A stretch of DNA of 23,551 bases from Chlorobium sp. (GCA_028277485.1 JANQGE010000023.1:1-23551); one strand, 5' to 3'. Positions 1-9,090 are shown, counted from the stretch's first letter. Numbers and translations are program-made. The notes: generated by a model not told the origin, from the sequence alone.

Positions 1-10
1 ATTACTCTTA

Positions 11-110
11 ACTCGTCACTAAGCCTGACTTTGTCAGGCGTCGTCTCTCGTCACTGCGCGACAGCGCTTTCCGATCCCGATTCCGACGGCGAACCCCGAG
101 CTTTGCACTC
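11..110. repeat. Dispersed repeat block with short hairpin
   Basis: No gene is visible in the first 240 bases. GCCTGAC (23-29) and GTCAGGC (33-39) form a 7-bp stem with a 3-nt loop, flanked by GTCAC-type words. Positions 47-74 are repeated in inverted orientation around 22087-22114 (CTCGTCACTGCGCGACAGCG and following bases). The phrase near 73-110, built from CCCGATTCCGACGGCGAACCCC, belongs to a family also seen near 11740, 16960, 20650 and 22077. It is non-coding repeat DNA of unknown function. Confidence 0.6.
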
Positions 111-143
111 ATTTCCCCCGATTCCTTTTCAGGGAAGCTCTAT

Positions 144-173
144 TTGTATTTAGTCCACGTAAATCGATATATT
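144..173 (+). promoter_or_regulatory. Putative feo promoter with DtxR-type box
   Basis: Positions 145-163 match 12 of the 14 fixed positions of TTTAnTTnGnCnAAnTAAA, the partial palindrome found before other iron genes in this window. A plausible -35 (TTGTAT, 144-149) and -10 (TATATT, 168-173) are separated by 18 bp and overlap the box, so a bound repressor would block RNA polymerase. It lies about 70 bp before the feoA start. Assignment to the DtxR-family protein encoded at 10816-11475 is inference. Confidence 0.5.
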
Positions 174-240
174 CCACTTACCTCTATGAAGGTCCGAACA
201 ATCCACTGTAATACTGACAACCTCAAACCAGCACTTTGCA

Positions 241-606
241 ATGGGATATGCAAGAAACTGCAACATGCAGGGTCGGCAGGGAAATTCCGCGCCGGAAAAA
301 AAGCATTGGAACGGTAACCCGGACGAAACAGTTGCCATGATACCACTGGCACAGATGCAGCAGGGAATGACCGGCAGAATCGGCGGCATACAAAACGAAG
401 GCCGGCACCATCAAGGTCAACAAAGAGAAGAAAATCTTCACCATGGTGCTGCCAGGCTCAAAGAGATGGGATTTTATGAAGGACAGGAAGTAACTGTGCT
501 CCAGAACAGGCGCCCCGGTCCCATGGTTATTAAACTTCAAGACAGCAGAATGGTTCTGGGGCACGGGCTGGCCATGAAAATCTTAATCAGGAACAATCCC
601 ACATGA
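241..606 (+). CDS. feoA: Ferrous iron transport protein FeoA (first copy)
   Basis: FeoA is a small SH3-like cytoplasmic protein that works with the FeoB iron permease. The FeoA core runs from about residue 33 (MIPLAQMQQGMTGRIGGI) through ARLKEMGFYEGQEVTVLQ to LGHGLAMKILI near the C-terminus. Residues 1-32 are a polar extension with no clear fold. An internal ATG at 337 would give an 89-residue protein closer to the usual FeoA length; neither start has a good Shine-Dalgarno sequence, so the start is uncertain. Its stop overlaps the next start by 4 bp (ATGA), implying translational coupling in a feoA-feoA-feoB-feoC operon. A putative iron-repressor box lies upstream at 145-163. Confidence 0.87.
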   Translation: MGYARNCNMQGRQGNSAPEKKHWNGNPDETVAMIPLAQMQQGMTGRIGGIQNEGRHHQGQQREENLHHGAARLKEMGFYEGQEVTVLQNRRPGPMVIKLQDSRMVLGHGLAMKILIRNNPT

Positions 607-830
607 AACTCTCGGAGCTCAAAACCGGACAAACCGCAAGGATCAAGAAGCTTTCCTGTTCAGGGACCCTGAAATCAAAATTGCTCGACATGGGCGTCCT
701 CAACGGGGAAAGAATCAAAGTCGTCCGCATTGCCCCGCTCGGTGACCCGGTCGAAGTATTGATCAAACAGTATAAACTTTCGCTGCGCAAAAAAGATATC
801 GAGGGAATAATCGTCGAGGAGGTACAGTAA
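603..830 (+). CDS. feoA: Ferrous iron transport protein FeoA (second copy)
   Basis: This 75-residue protein is a compact, full-length FeoA: MKLSELKTGQTARIKKLSCS, then LLDMGVLNGERIKVVRIAPL and a C-terminal LRKKDIEGIIVEE strand. The start overlaps the stop of the preceding feoA and its own stop shares a base with the feoB ATG at 830, so all three are probably translated together. Two different FeoA proteins ahead of one FeoB are seen in other Chlorobi and in several anaerobes. The two copies here differ strongly, so they are old paralogues, and they may bind different parts of FeoB; that is inference. Confidence 0.93.
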   Translation: MKLSELKTGQTARIKKLSCSGTLKSKLLDMGVLNGERIKVVRIAPLGDPVEVLIKQYKLSLRKKDIEGIIVEEVQ

Positions 831-3175
831 TGCCCGACACCATGATAATGGATGAACATACTGCGAAAAACAAAAGCAATACAAAAAAGGCAACGATCGC
901 GCTTGTCGGCAACCCGAACTGCGGAAAAACAACGCTGTTCAACGCCCTGACCGGCCTGAACCAGAAAACCGGCAACTGGCCCGGCGTAACCGTTGACCGG
1001 AAAACAGGGATATTCACTCACGAAGATCTTGAAATAGAACTGGTCGATCTGCCCGGGGTTTACTCCCTGACCGCATCGTCCGTTGACGAGGAAATTGCCA
1101 GAGAATACATCCTGTCAAAAGAAGCCAGACTGATCATCAACATTGTCGACGCTTCGAACCTGGAACGGAATCTTTACCTCACCAGCCGCATGCTTGAAAT
1201 GAACGTTCCGGTGCTGATAGCGCTGAATATGATGGATGTTGCAGACGAACGGGGTCTTGAAATCAACCTCAATGCTCTGGAATCGAAGCTCGGTTGCCGG
1301 ATCATTCCCGTCGTCGCCTCAAAAAACAGGGGAATTTCCGTTCTGAAAACCGCCACTTACCAGGAAATTGAACGTCAGGAAGAATACCGCTCACCAGTGC
1401 AATATCCCGAAAACCTTGGCAGCGCTATCAAGGTTTTTGCCGAAAAACTGAGCATTGACGGGCGGTTGCCGGAATCCGATCCTGAATGGCTGGCCGTCAA
1501 ACTTCTTGAAGGCGATTCACACCTGGAAAACCTTGTCGATCCCCGGTTGAAAGCAGAAATCTCCCGGGCGAGGGAAAAACTCTCGACAGAACTCGATGAA
1601 GATATCGACATCATTGTGGCTGACAGCCACTACCGGTTCATCAACAAACTCATCAATGAGGTTGTCCGCAGAAAACAGGAAGTTTCGGAAACCGTTTCGG
1701 ATAAAATCGACAGAGTGGTTCTCAGCCGCACCTGGGGCATTCCGATCTTTCTGGCTGCGGTATACACCATGTTCATGTTCACCATCAACCTTGGCGGAGC
1801 GTTTGTCGATTTCTTCGACATCTTCGCAGGCACTGTTTTCGTCGACGGATTCGGCGCGCTTCTGGAGCCGCTCGGGACACCTGAATGGCTGCTCACCATC
1901 CTGGCTTCAGGACTTGGCGGCAGTATCCAGACCATGGCAACCTTTATTCCGCCTATCGGCTTCATGTTTCTCTTCCTTTCCTTTCTTGAAGACTCAGGCT
2001 ACATGGCCAGAGCAGCATTTGTCATGGACCGGGGAATGCGTTTTGTCGGGCTTCCCGGCAAGGCATTTATACCTATGTTGGTAGGGTTCGGCTGCAATGT
2101 TCCGGCCATCATGGGAACCCGGACCATCGAAAACCAGCGGGACCGTCTGACAACCATCATGATGAATCCCTTTATGTCGTGCGGAGCAAGACTTCCGGTC
2201 TATGCGCTTTTTGCAGCAGCCTTTTTTCCTACAGGCGGACAAAACATCGTGTTCCTGCTTTACCTGATAGGTATCGCCTTTGCAGTGCTTACCGGGCTGG
2301 TTTTGAGGAATACCCTTTTGAAAGGCGAAACCAGTCATTTTCTTATGGAGCTTCCCCCCTACCATCTCCCGACGGCAAAAGGCGTCCTGCTGAGAACCTG
2401 GGACCGCCTGAAGTCATTTCTGGTTCGCGCCGGAAAGGTATTGATCCCGGTCATCATGGTACTGAGCTTTCTCAACTCATTGGGAACAGACGGCTCGTTC
2501 GGCAACGAGGACACTGAAAATTCCGTGTTGTCGTCAATCAGCAAAACTATCGCGCCGGCATTCGCCCCGATGGGCATCACCGAAGATAACTGGCCGGCCA
2601 CCGTCGGTATTTTCACCGGCATTTTCGCCAAAGAGGCGGTTGTCGGCACCCTCGACGCTCTGTATGCCCAGGTAGGGAGTGAAGAAGAGGCCGGCGAGGA
2701 AGATGACGCTTTCGACTTCTGGGCCGGCATCAGCGAATCCTTTGCCACCATCCCTGCAAACCTTGGAGATCTGGCCGGTACGGTGCTCGATCCGTTCGGC
2801 ATTTCCATCGGTGATGTTTCCGATCCGGAAACCGCAGCCGAGGAACAGGAAGTCGATGCGTCAACCTTCGGGTCGATGGTCAACCTGTTCGACGGCAAGA
2901 CCGGTGCATTCGCCTACCTGCTGTTTATCCTCCTCTACTTCCCCTGTGTAGCTGCAATTGCGGCAGTTTACCGTGAAACAAACCTTGGATGGACAGTTTT
3001 CGCAGGATCATGGACTACCGGCCTTGCATATATTACAGCCGTGATCTTCTACCAGCTCGGCACCTTTTCCGTAAACCCGGCCGGGTCGTTGCTCTGGACC
3101 GGCTCGATGCTTGCTGTTTTTGTTGCTGCAATCACCGCGATGTGGATCAAGGGCAGGAAAACAGAACAAATTTAA
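830..3175 (+). CDS. feoB: Ferrous iron permease FeoB
   Basis: FeoB imports Fe(II) across the inner membrane; it is a fusion of a G-protein domain and a polytopic membrane domain. At 781 residues the length is normal for the family. G motifs are intact: GNPNCGKTT (27-35, P-loop), the G2 threonine in GVTV (52-55), DLPG (73-76), NMMD (133-136) and ASKN (163-166). A GDI-like helical linker spans about 180-295. The membrane part starts near 303 and contains both family hallmarks, GFGCNVP (419-425) and SCGARLPVY (450-458), with conserved cysteines at 421 and 451. Start is fixed by the one-base overlap with feoA. Nothing suggests loss of function. Confidence 0.97.
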   Translation: MPDTMIMDEHTAKNKSNTKKATIALVGNPNCGKTTLFNALTGLNQKTGNWPGVTVDRKTGIFTHEDLEIELVDLPGVYSLTASSVDEEIAREYILSKEARLIINIVDASNLERNLYLTSRMLEMNVPVLIALNMMDVADERGLEINLNALESKLGCRIIPVVASKNRGISVLKTATYQEIERQEEYRSPVQYPENLGSAIKVFAEKLSIDGRLPESDPEWLAVKLLEGDSHLENLVDPRLKAEISRAREKLSTELDEDIDIIVADSHYRFINKLINEVVRRKQEVSETVSDKIDRVVLSRTWGIPIFLAAVYTMFMFTINLGGAFVDFFDIFAGTVFVDGFGALLEPLGTPEWLLTILASGLGGSIQTMATFIPPIGFMFLFLSFLEDSGYMARAAFVMDRGMRFVGLPGKAFIPMLVGFGCNVPAIMGTRTIENQRDRLTTIMMNPFMSCGARLPVYALFAAAFFPTGGQNIVFLLYLIGIAFAVLTGLVLRNTLLKGETSHFLMELPPYHLPTAKGVLLRTWDRLKSFLVRAGKVLIPVIMVLSFLNSLGTDGSFGNEDTENSVLSSISKTIAPAFAPMGITEDNWPATVGIFTGIFAKEAVVGTLDALYAQVGSEEEAGEEDDAFDFWAGISESFATIPANLGDLAGTVLDPFGISIGDVSDPETAAEEQEVDASTFGSMVNLFDGKTGAFAYLLFILLYFPCVAAIAAVYRETNLGWTVFAGSWTTGLAYITAVIFYQLGTFSVNPAGSLLWTGSMLAVFVAAITAMWIKGRKTEQI

Positions 3176-3188
3176 ATCAACAGCAGCC

Positions 3189-3419
3189 ATGTTGTCGCTT
3201 CTCGAGCTGAAAAAGTATTTGCAAAGCCGGAACATCGTCTCCATCACCGACCTCTGTATTCATTTCAATACACTACCGGACACACTCGAGCCGATGCTCG
3301 AACACTGGATCCGTAAAGGAAGGCTCCGCAGGGAAACGTCCGAAGGTTCCTGCGGAAGCAAGAAAAGCAGTTGTTCCTGCAGTGAAGGCCATCACATATG
3401 GTATCAGTGGATACCGTAG
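3189..3419 (+). CDS. feoC: FeoC-like winged-helix protein
   Basis: A 76-residue protein beginning 13 bp after the feoB stop. Residues 1-50 (MLSLLELKKYLQSRNIVSIT, then a second helix and a basic wing RKGRLRRE) fit the FeoC winged helix. The tail carries cysteines 55, 62 and 64 in a Gly/Ser/Lys context, a reduced version of the four-cysteine Fe-S or metal site of enterobacterial FeoC. FeoC usually modulates FeoB stability or acts as an iron/oxygen sensor. An upstream in-frame ATG at 3111 lies inside feoB and is unlikely to be used. Family placement rests on position plus the winged-helix pattern; the Fe-S function is inference because one ligand is missing. Confidence 0.8.
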   Translation: MLSLLELKKYLQSRNIVSITDLCIHFNTLPDTLEPMLEHWIRKGRLRRETSEGSCGSKKSSCSCSEGHHIWYQWIP

Positions 3420-3446
3420 GCTCAACTTTTCCATTCTTCAGACCCC

Positions 3447-3465
3447 TGCTGCAGGCACTGCAGCA
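3447..3465 (+). terminator. Hairpin downstream of feoC, weak terminator at best
   Basis: TGCTGCAG and CTGCAGCA form a perfect 8-bp stem with a 3-nt loop, 27 bp after the feoC stop. No T-run follows, so it is not a canonical intrinsic terminator; it may only protect the transcript 3' end. Confidence 0.25.
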
Positions 3466-3596
3466 CATCACAGACACCAACCTGCAAGACCCCGCGGAAA
3501 AACACCTTCCGACAAAGAGAAAAAAAACAGAAAGAGCAACAATGTTACACATAACAGGCTCTTCCCCCCCACGTTATTTAATTTTTTGATCTTATG

Positions 3597-3615
3597 TTTA
3601 TTTTGTCTAATTAAA
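3597..3615. promoter_or_regulatory. Putative DtxR-type box before the broken receptor
   Basis: TTTATTTTGTCTAATTAAA matches every fixed position of the partial palindrome TTTAnTTnGnCnAAnTAAA shared with the other iron-gene boxes here. It lies in a very AT-rich stretch after feoC and just before the miniature element at 3647. It was probably the operator of the TonB-dependent receptor whose start region is now missing. Binding is inferred. Confidence 0.5.
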
Positions 3616-3646
3616 AAAAATAAACAAATTACAGCAGCCATTGATA

Positions 3647-3700
3647 AGGGCACCTCTATTAATTGTCGTGAGCGCCTTGAGTACAAGGCCGACACGTCCA
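3647..3700 (+). repeat. Partial miniature inverted-repeat element (left arm)
   Basis: AGGGCACCTCTATTAATTG followed by TCGTGAGCGCCTTGAG and CAAGGC is the left arm of the element seen complete at 12041, 20901 and 22476. No right inverted repeat is present: similarity fades around 3690-3700 and the reading frame of a TonB-dependent receptor starts. This copy therefore looks truncated, and its arrival or decay coincides with loss of the receptor's 5' end. Confidence 0.65.
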
Positions 3701-6062
3701 GGACGCTTCGGCTCCACCCCATACTTGTCAAGGAAACATCAAGTGAACTGGGAAAAAGCACGATCGGGGGAGAAAGTCTTCAGTCTCTGCCCAACTATAC
3801 CGGCTCGATAACGGGGGCACTGAAAGTGCTTCCCGACGTGCAGTTTTCCAACGACGAAAACTCGAGCTTGACCGGCGGGGAAATCCGGCCTCCCCGGATC
3901 TCGATCAACGGCGCAAAACCCTATGAAAACAGTTTCACGATCGACGGAATCGGCAACACTAACACACTCAACCCCAGCGGTTTGGGCGCTGACAACAACA
4001 ATGCGGGAGCGAACTTCAACGATCTTGGAGTCCACGGAGCCGATCAGAACCTGTTCTATGACATCAGCCTGGTCGAATCGGTGACAGCCTATACGAGCAA
4101 TGTACCTGCCAAATACGGGGGGTTTACCGGCGGCCTGATCGATGCGGAGCTGCGTAATCCGCGTGCCGACCGGTGGCATTTCACCCTTTCCGGCAGGCAT
4201 ACGAGAAGCGAATGGTTCGTCATGCGTGACGTGGATGAAGCATCCGAAGGACCCGACAATCAACCCGATTTTTCGACCTACAACCTCAATGCGGTTCTGG
4301 AAGGCCCCCTGACCGACAAGGCCGCCCTGCTGTTCTCCGCATCGAGACAGCATTCCGTCATACCGCTGGAACGAGGGGAAAGAGTCGGAGTGAGAACCTA
4401 TGTATACGATGAAGACGAACAGTTCAGAACCAACGAAAACTACTTCGCCAGGGTTCTGTTCAACCCCGACAGCAACCTCCTGCTCACGTTCGACGCGACG
4501 TATGCGCCATATACCGAAAAACGGTGGCGGACAGCGACTGGGAGATCTACAACGACTCTTACCGCTTCAGCGCCGGCGCCGACTGGGTAACCGGCCTCGG
4601 CCTGCTCAGTTTCAAAGCCGCCTACTCGGAAAACGGTTACAGCCGGGACACCAAGACCAACTACCGCTACTCTTATATCGATCTCGCTACGGACGACGGC
4701 GAACAGTATGGCGGCGTGGGCGATGCAACGATCGAAAAACGCCGCGTCGATCTCCGTATGGACTTCGAGTCAAGAGAGTTGAATCTGCCGCTTCTGAAGG
4801 CCATATCGACGGGTGTGAACGTCAATGCAACCACGATAGACAGGTGGAATGAAGCCGCAATGGTCGATGTTCTCGTTAAAATGCCTTCCAGGGCAATTCG
4901 TACTACATCAAATTACCTGGAATATGATCAGTCAAGATCGCTGAAGACGCTGGGATACTATGCAGAGGCCGATCTGGCATGGAAAAGACTGCTGGTCACT
5001 CCCGGCTTTCGCCTCGACTATGACGATTTCACCGAAAACCTCGACATAGCCCATCGCCTGAGAGCCGAATTCGACACATTCGGCGACAGCACGCTGCGCC
5101 TGGTCTCCGGCTATAATCGCTACTACGGCACAGCTCTTCGGACCTACGCCTTCGACCGGTTCCGCCCCTTTGTGAAAAATCAATGGATCAAATCAGGCGA
5201 CGAATGGATCAAGATCGCCGACAACGTTACCGGCGCCGACAAGAGTTACATGGCAAAGGGTCTCGACACCCCGTATTCCGATGAAGTCATGGGCGGCCTG
5301 ATCGGTTCCGTTGCAGGGTTCGACTACAGTGTCAAGATGGTTCATCGCGATCACAGGAAACAGTTGATGAACATGAGTGAAAAAGACGACGACGAGACCC
5401 GATACTGGATGACCAACAACGGTCAGGGCTCCTACGACGGTTTCACGGCAACCCTCACACGCGCTGTCGATGCCGGGGACTGGGGCAAACATGCCTTCAC
5501 ATTCGGCGCAACGACCTCGAAAACCAAAACCTTCAACGGCGGGTTCGGCGATAACCTGCGGAAGTATTCCAAATCCATCGAACGGGATTATTTCATGGTG
5601 TATTACGACGGCAAGCTGATGCCGAGGGTCGGCATGCCCGCCGATAACTACAATGCGCCGTGGGTGCTGACTTTCACCTGGGAGGGCAGCTTCTTCGACG
5701 ACAGGCTTCGTCTTTATTCCTTCAACAGATGGCGGGATTCGAGCAAGGGTTTGAAAAGGGATGCACGGATCAGCAGTGAGACCCCTTATGGAACCACGTC
5801 GGGCAGCGAAACCCGCAAAAGCTCGAACTGGCTTAACCCGAACGGCACGTATTATTACGAAGCATACGTAGTAGGAGGCATAAAAGGTGGGTTCGCGTCC
5901 GACCTTTCCATAGAAATGGACCTGCTCGCCACGGCAAAACTTTCCACCACCATGATAGTGGACGTCATGAATGTTTTCAACACCAAGCTGGGCACCAGTG
6001 CGGCCGAAGACGGAACTGTCCGCGGCCGGGGTTACTATCTCGGCCTGAGAGGTGAGTTCTAA
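3701..6062 (+). pseudogene. TonB-dependent outer-membrane receptor, 5'-truncated and frameshifted
   Basis: Ligand-gated outer-membrane barrels of this family import iron chelates, haem or similar ligands using TonB energy. The plug domain is recognisable in ISINGAKPYENSFTIDGIGN, then ESVTAYTSNVPAKYGG and a barrel ending in YYLGLRGEF with the usual terminal Phe. Two lesions are visible. The signal peptide, start codon and N-terminal region are absent: the frame runs back into the miniature element at 3647 and then into unrelated sequence. The frame also shifts at 4517-4521, where one extra A in a run of five would restore ...YTEK-T-VADSDW.... The barrel now continues in another frame to 6062. 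It follows feo and a putative iron box and precedes an ABC transporter. A sequencing error could explain the frameshift but not the missing start. Confidence 0.8.
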
Positions 6063-6097
6063 GAAAACAACCGAAGTCCACCTGTAACATGATTGTT

Positions 6098-6144
6098 TCC
6101 TGCATGCCCGTATCGCGAATGGCTTCCAGCACGGGCATGCAGGA
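6098..6144 (+). terminator. Perfect 14-bp hairpin after the receptor
   Basis: TCCTGCATGCCCGT (6098-6111) and its exact reverse complement ACGGGCATGCAGGA (6131-6144) enclose a 19-nt loop, 36 bp after the receptor stop and 24 bp before the ABC ATPase start. Only three T residues follow, so termination would be weak; it may be a processing or stabilising hairpin or a protein-binding palindrome (the arms contain GCATGC). Confidence 0.4.
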
Positions 6145-6167
6145 TTTCAGCAGAGCTGTCCTTGATT

Positions 6168-7055
6168 ATGGATAAATTAATTGAATGCATGGATCTGTAT
6201 CATGCATACGGAAAAAAAACCGTGCTTCACGGCGTCAGATTCAACGTGAAAGCCGGCAGCATTGTTGGTTTGCTGGGAAAAAACGGAGCCGGAAAAAGTA
6301 CGGTCATCAACATCCTGATGGGCTTTCTGCAGGCATCGAGAGGCACCTGCAAGGTTCTCGGCGAAGAGAGCCACGCGCTCTCCCCGGCAGCCCGCTCCAG
6401 AATCGGCTTGCTTCAGGAAGGCTTCGTCCAATACGACTTCATGAGTGTCACCGAGCTCGAGCGGTATTATGCGCCTTTCTATCCTGAATGGAACAGGGAC
6501 ATCTACTACGACCTGATCTCCCGCATGAACATGCCCATATCGAGGCGATTGAGCAACATGTCGCGTGGACAGCGTTCCCAGGTGGTGCTGGGACTCATCA
6601 TGGCGCAGATGCCGCAACTGATGATTCTCGACGACTACAGCATGGGGCTCGATGTCGGGTATCGGAGGCTTTTCATTGATTTTCTGCGTGAATATGTCTC
6701 TCTCCATGGAACAACCGTCCTCTTGACATCGCACGTTGTCCAGGAACTCGACAGAATCATCGATCACATGGTTGTATTGAAAAAAGGCAACGTTTGTGCC
6801 TGTATGACAAAGAAAGCATTCATGGAGGTATTCCGCAGCTTCAGTTTCGATCGCACTACAGCATCATTGCAGATGACAGGTGATGATTACATATGCAGCG
6901 TAGAGCATAACCGTCAAACAACCACCGTATATGGATTTTTCAACCGTACCGAATTGCAAGCATACCTTGAAGAACACCAAATTCCCTGCGCCCGGCTCAC
7001 GCCTGTCTCCATGACTTTTGAAGGCGCCTTCATAGGGCTGACCGGCAAGTATTGA
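6168..7055 (+). CDS. ABC transporter ATP-binding protein
   Basis: A 295-residue ABC ATPase of the ABC-2/YtrB-like type, which powers a membrane partner. Walker A is GKNGAGKST (37-45), Q-loop LLQEGF (81-86), signature SNMSRGQR (129-136), Walker B LMILDD (151-156), D-loop SMGLD (158-162) and switch His189 in LLTSHV. Two deviations are clear: the signature reads MSRGQ rather than LSGGQ, and the catalytic Glu after Walker B is Asp156. Residues 211-295 form an accessory C-terminal domain. I chose ATG 6168 because an earlier start would run through the hairpin at 6098-6144. The membrane partner follows 64 bp downstream. The substrate is unknown; position after a receptor and feo suggests an iron- or haem-related role, which is inference. 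Confidence 0.87.
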   Translation: MDKLIECMDLYHAYGKKTVLHGVRFNVKAGSIVGLLGKNGAGKSTVINILMGFLQASRGTCKVLGEESHALSPAARSRIGLLQEGFVQYDFMSVTELERYYAPFYPEWNRDIYYDLISRMNMPISRRLSNMSRGQRSQVVLGLIMAQMPQLMILDDYSMGLDVGYRRLFIDFLREYVSLHGTTVLLTSHVVQELDRIIDHMVVLKKGNVCACMTKKAFMEVFRSFSFDRTTASLQMTGDDYICSVEHNRQTTTVYGFFNRTELQAYLEEHQIPCARLTPVSMTFEGAFIGLTGKY

Positions 7056-7119
7056 ACCGGGGCAGCCGCTACAGTGTTCCGTTTCACCCATGTGGGCACC
7101 TCTTAACCGCAACATCATC

Positions 7120-9090
7120 ATGAACAACCAATGGCAATCACTCCTGAACAAGGAGTGGATCAAACTTCGCAAAGGCATATGGCTGTTACCGCTTCTGCTC
7201 GTCTATGCGGCTGCCGATACCTTTCTCAACCTGCATGCCCTGCACCGCAATTACGGGCCTTTCGGACTGTGGGAAACCGTCATTTTCAAACAACCCCGGT
7301 TTTTCAGCACATACATGCTTCTTACCGCCTGTGGGATTATCATCGGCTTTCTCCAGGCCAGACCCGAATCTCAGGATAAACGCCTGAGACTTCTGTTTCA
7401 TACCCCCACCGATCCGTCACGTATCATAACCCTGCTCCTCGCGACAGGAACTATCATTCTGCTGTTCGTGAACATTACCGGGCTCGCACTGCTCGGCGGG
7501 ATCCTGTCGCTGTTTCATTTTCCATGGAACGTTACGTATCCCGTGCTGCTGACCGTCCTGCCCTGGTGCATGCTCGGGCTCATCGCCTACCTGGCCACCG
7601 TCTCTTTTTTCCTGTCGAGCGACTTGCCGATGAAACTGCTTTCACTCCTCACTTTTTTCCCGGCGTGGATGATCCTGGCGACCAGAGGAGCTTACGGGCT
7701 TTCCGCACCATCGCTGTGGACCTATGCTTTGGTAACCATATGTTACATTTTTCTGGTGTATTACACGTCCCTGCGCTTCACGGGGGAGCCGTCAAAAAAC
7801 TCTTTCTATTCCATTGCACGCATTATTTCCGTCACTCTGGCAACCAGCGGACTCTCCGCGATACTGCTTGTCCTGTACTGGCGGATCGCCACACCGGCAG
7901 AGATCCACAAAACCATGCTGTACAGCCCGATATACAAGCAATTCATGTTCAGTTACAACGATCCCGACAAACTTGACAAACGGTGCTATGTGCTGGAAAA
8001 CGGCACATCGCTGACCCGTAAGGCACACCGTTCAGGGCAACCGTTTCTTTATGTCCGCGACCTGGAAAAATGGGGTACGTTTCCGGAAACGATCGATGGC
8101 ATACCGATCACACCGCAACAGGCACGACACGGCTGGCAATTCACACGTCTCTCGTCACGTGACTTCAATGCACCTCCTGCGATGCTGCTCATGATGCTGG
8201 AATCCAACCCGCAGGGAGCCAGGCTGCAAAAACCGGCAGACTTTTTCAGAATAACCCGGAATGGTAACGCCATCGAGTTCATCTCTCCCTATACCGGTAC
8301 CATAAATCAGCCAAAAAGCACGGCATTCACTGAAGCGCTGCGAACAGCCGGCTTCGTATTTCCGATTACCTCCAGGGGGGGAAATCCCGACATTCGAAAA
8401 GAATACGATGCCGGTTATTTCCTGACAGACGCCGAAGGAGCACTTTTCCAACTACAGATGACCGACGGCAAGCCCTCCTGCAGAGCGACAGGACACCACA
8501 TCACCGAACAGATCAAGGGCATCGTGATAAAAGAGCATCCCCTGAAAAAATTTTTCGGATTCGTCATCACGAAAAAAGCTGCATACGCCATCATGCAAGA
8601 AGACTATTCCCTGAAACCGCTGCCTGTCGATGATTTCAACGCTGAAGCGTTCACGCTTACCCTGTGGTCCGACCTTCTCCACTCCTCCTTCATTACCCGA
8701 ACTCCGGGCAGACAAACTTCATCTGCGAGAGGCACCGCCATTTCACCCGATTTCAGAGTGATTCACACCTATACAAAAACGCCCGACTTACAGTATCTGA
8801 AAGATATGTCATTACGCCGCAGCATTGCATCGTTTCTTTTTCCGGTACAGATAACACAGCATATTCCAGGATCATCATACAAACACCTGACAGTGGCATA
8901 TGCAGATAATCATTTGGCAGCATTAGCCGGCAGTGTTTTTGCCTTGCTTGCTTTCACGATAACCCGAAAAACGATGCAACGCCCTGTACGCTGGTTCGAC
9001 TACGGCCTCATAGCCATGTTCGGTCTAACTGCAGCGCTTATCATGTTTGTCGCCGACTGTCACGGCAGCTTCCCATGGAAACGAACGTAA
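7120..9090 (+). CDS. ABC-2 type membrane protein with large extracytoplasmic domain (DUF4857-like)
   Basis: A 656-residue membrane protein and likely partner of the ATPase just upstream. Residues 1-250 hold about six or seven hydrophobic segments, beginning with WLLPLLLVYAAADTFLNL near 21-38. A soluble region of about 350 residues follows (from KTMLYSPIYKQFMFSY), then two C-terminal membrane segments. The soluble part contains DAGYFLTDAEGALFQL and KKFFGFVITKKAAYAIMQ, which I recall as resembling DUF4857 proteins of Bacteroidetes that pair with ABC ATPases; a profile search is needed. No good Shine-Dalgarno sequence is seen; ATG 7090 is an alternative start adding ten residues. Substrate unknown. 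Confidence 0.75.
   Translation: MNNQWQSLLNKEWIKLRKGIWLLPLLLVYAAADTFLNLHALHRNYGPFGLWETVIFKQPRFFSTYMLLTACGIIIGFLQARPESQDKRLRLLFHTPTDPSRIITLLLATGTIILLFVNITGLALLGGILSLFHFPWNVTYPVLLTVLPWCMLGLIAYLATVSFFLSSDLPMKLLSLLTFFPAWMILATRGAYGLSAPSLWTYALVTICYIFLVYYTSLRFTGEPSKNSFYSIARIISVTLATSGLSAILLVLYWRIATPAEIHKTMLYSPIYKQFMFSYNDPDKLDKRCYVLENGTSLTRKAHRSGQPFLYVRDLEKWGTFPETIDGIPITPQQARHGWQFTRLSSRDFNAPPAMLLMMLESNPQGARLQKPADFFRITRNGNAIEFISPYTGTINQPKSTAFTEALRTAGFVFPITSRGGNPDIRKEYDAGYFLTDAEGALFQLQMTDGKPSCRATGHHITEQIKGIVIKEHPLKKFFGFVITKKAAYAIMQEDYSLKPLPVDDFNAEAFTLTLWSDLLHSSFITRTPGRQTSSARGTAISPDFRVIHTYTKTPDLQYLKDMSLRRSIASFLFPVQITQHIPGSSYKHLTVAYADNHLAALAGSVFALLAFTITRKTMQRPVRWFDYGLIAMFGLTAALIMFVADCHGSFPWKRT

Noticed and set aside
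3382..3700. Continuous reading frame upstream of the receptor, from ATG 3382
   Set aside because: It overlaps feoC, crosses an AT-rich promoter and the miniature element, and encodes no signal peptide or plug sequence. The frame is open by chance.
7094..7103. GGGCACCTCT, a 10-base match to the miniature element end, before the ABC membrane protein
   Set aside because: No inner element sequence or opposite end is present nearby. It may be chance or a very old remnant.
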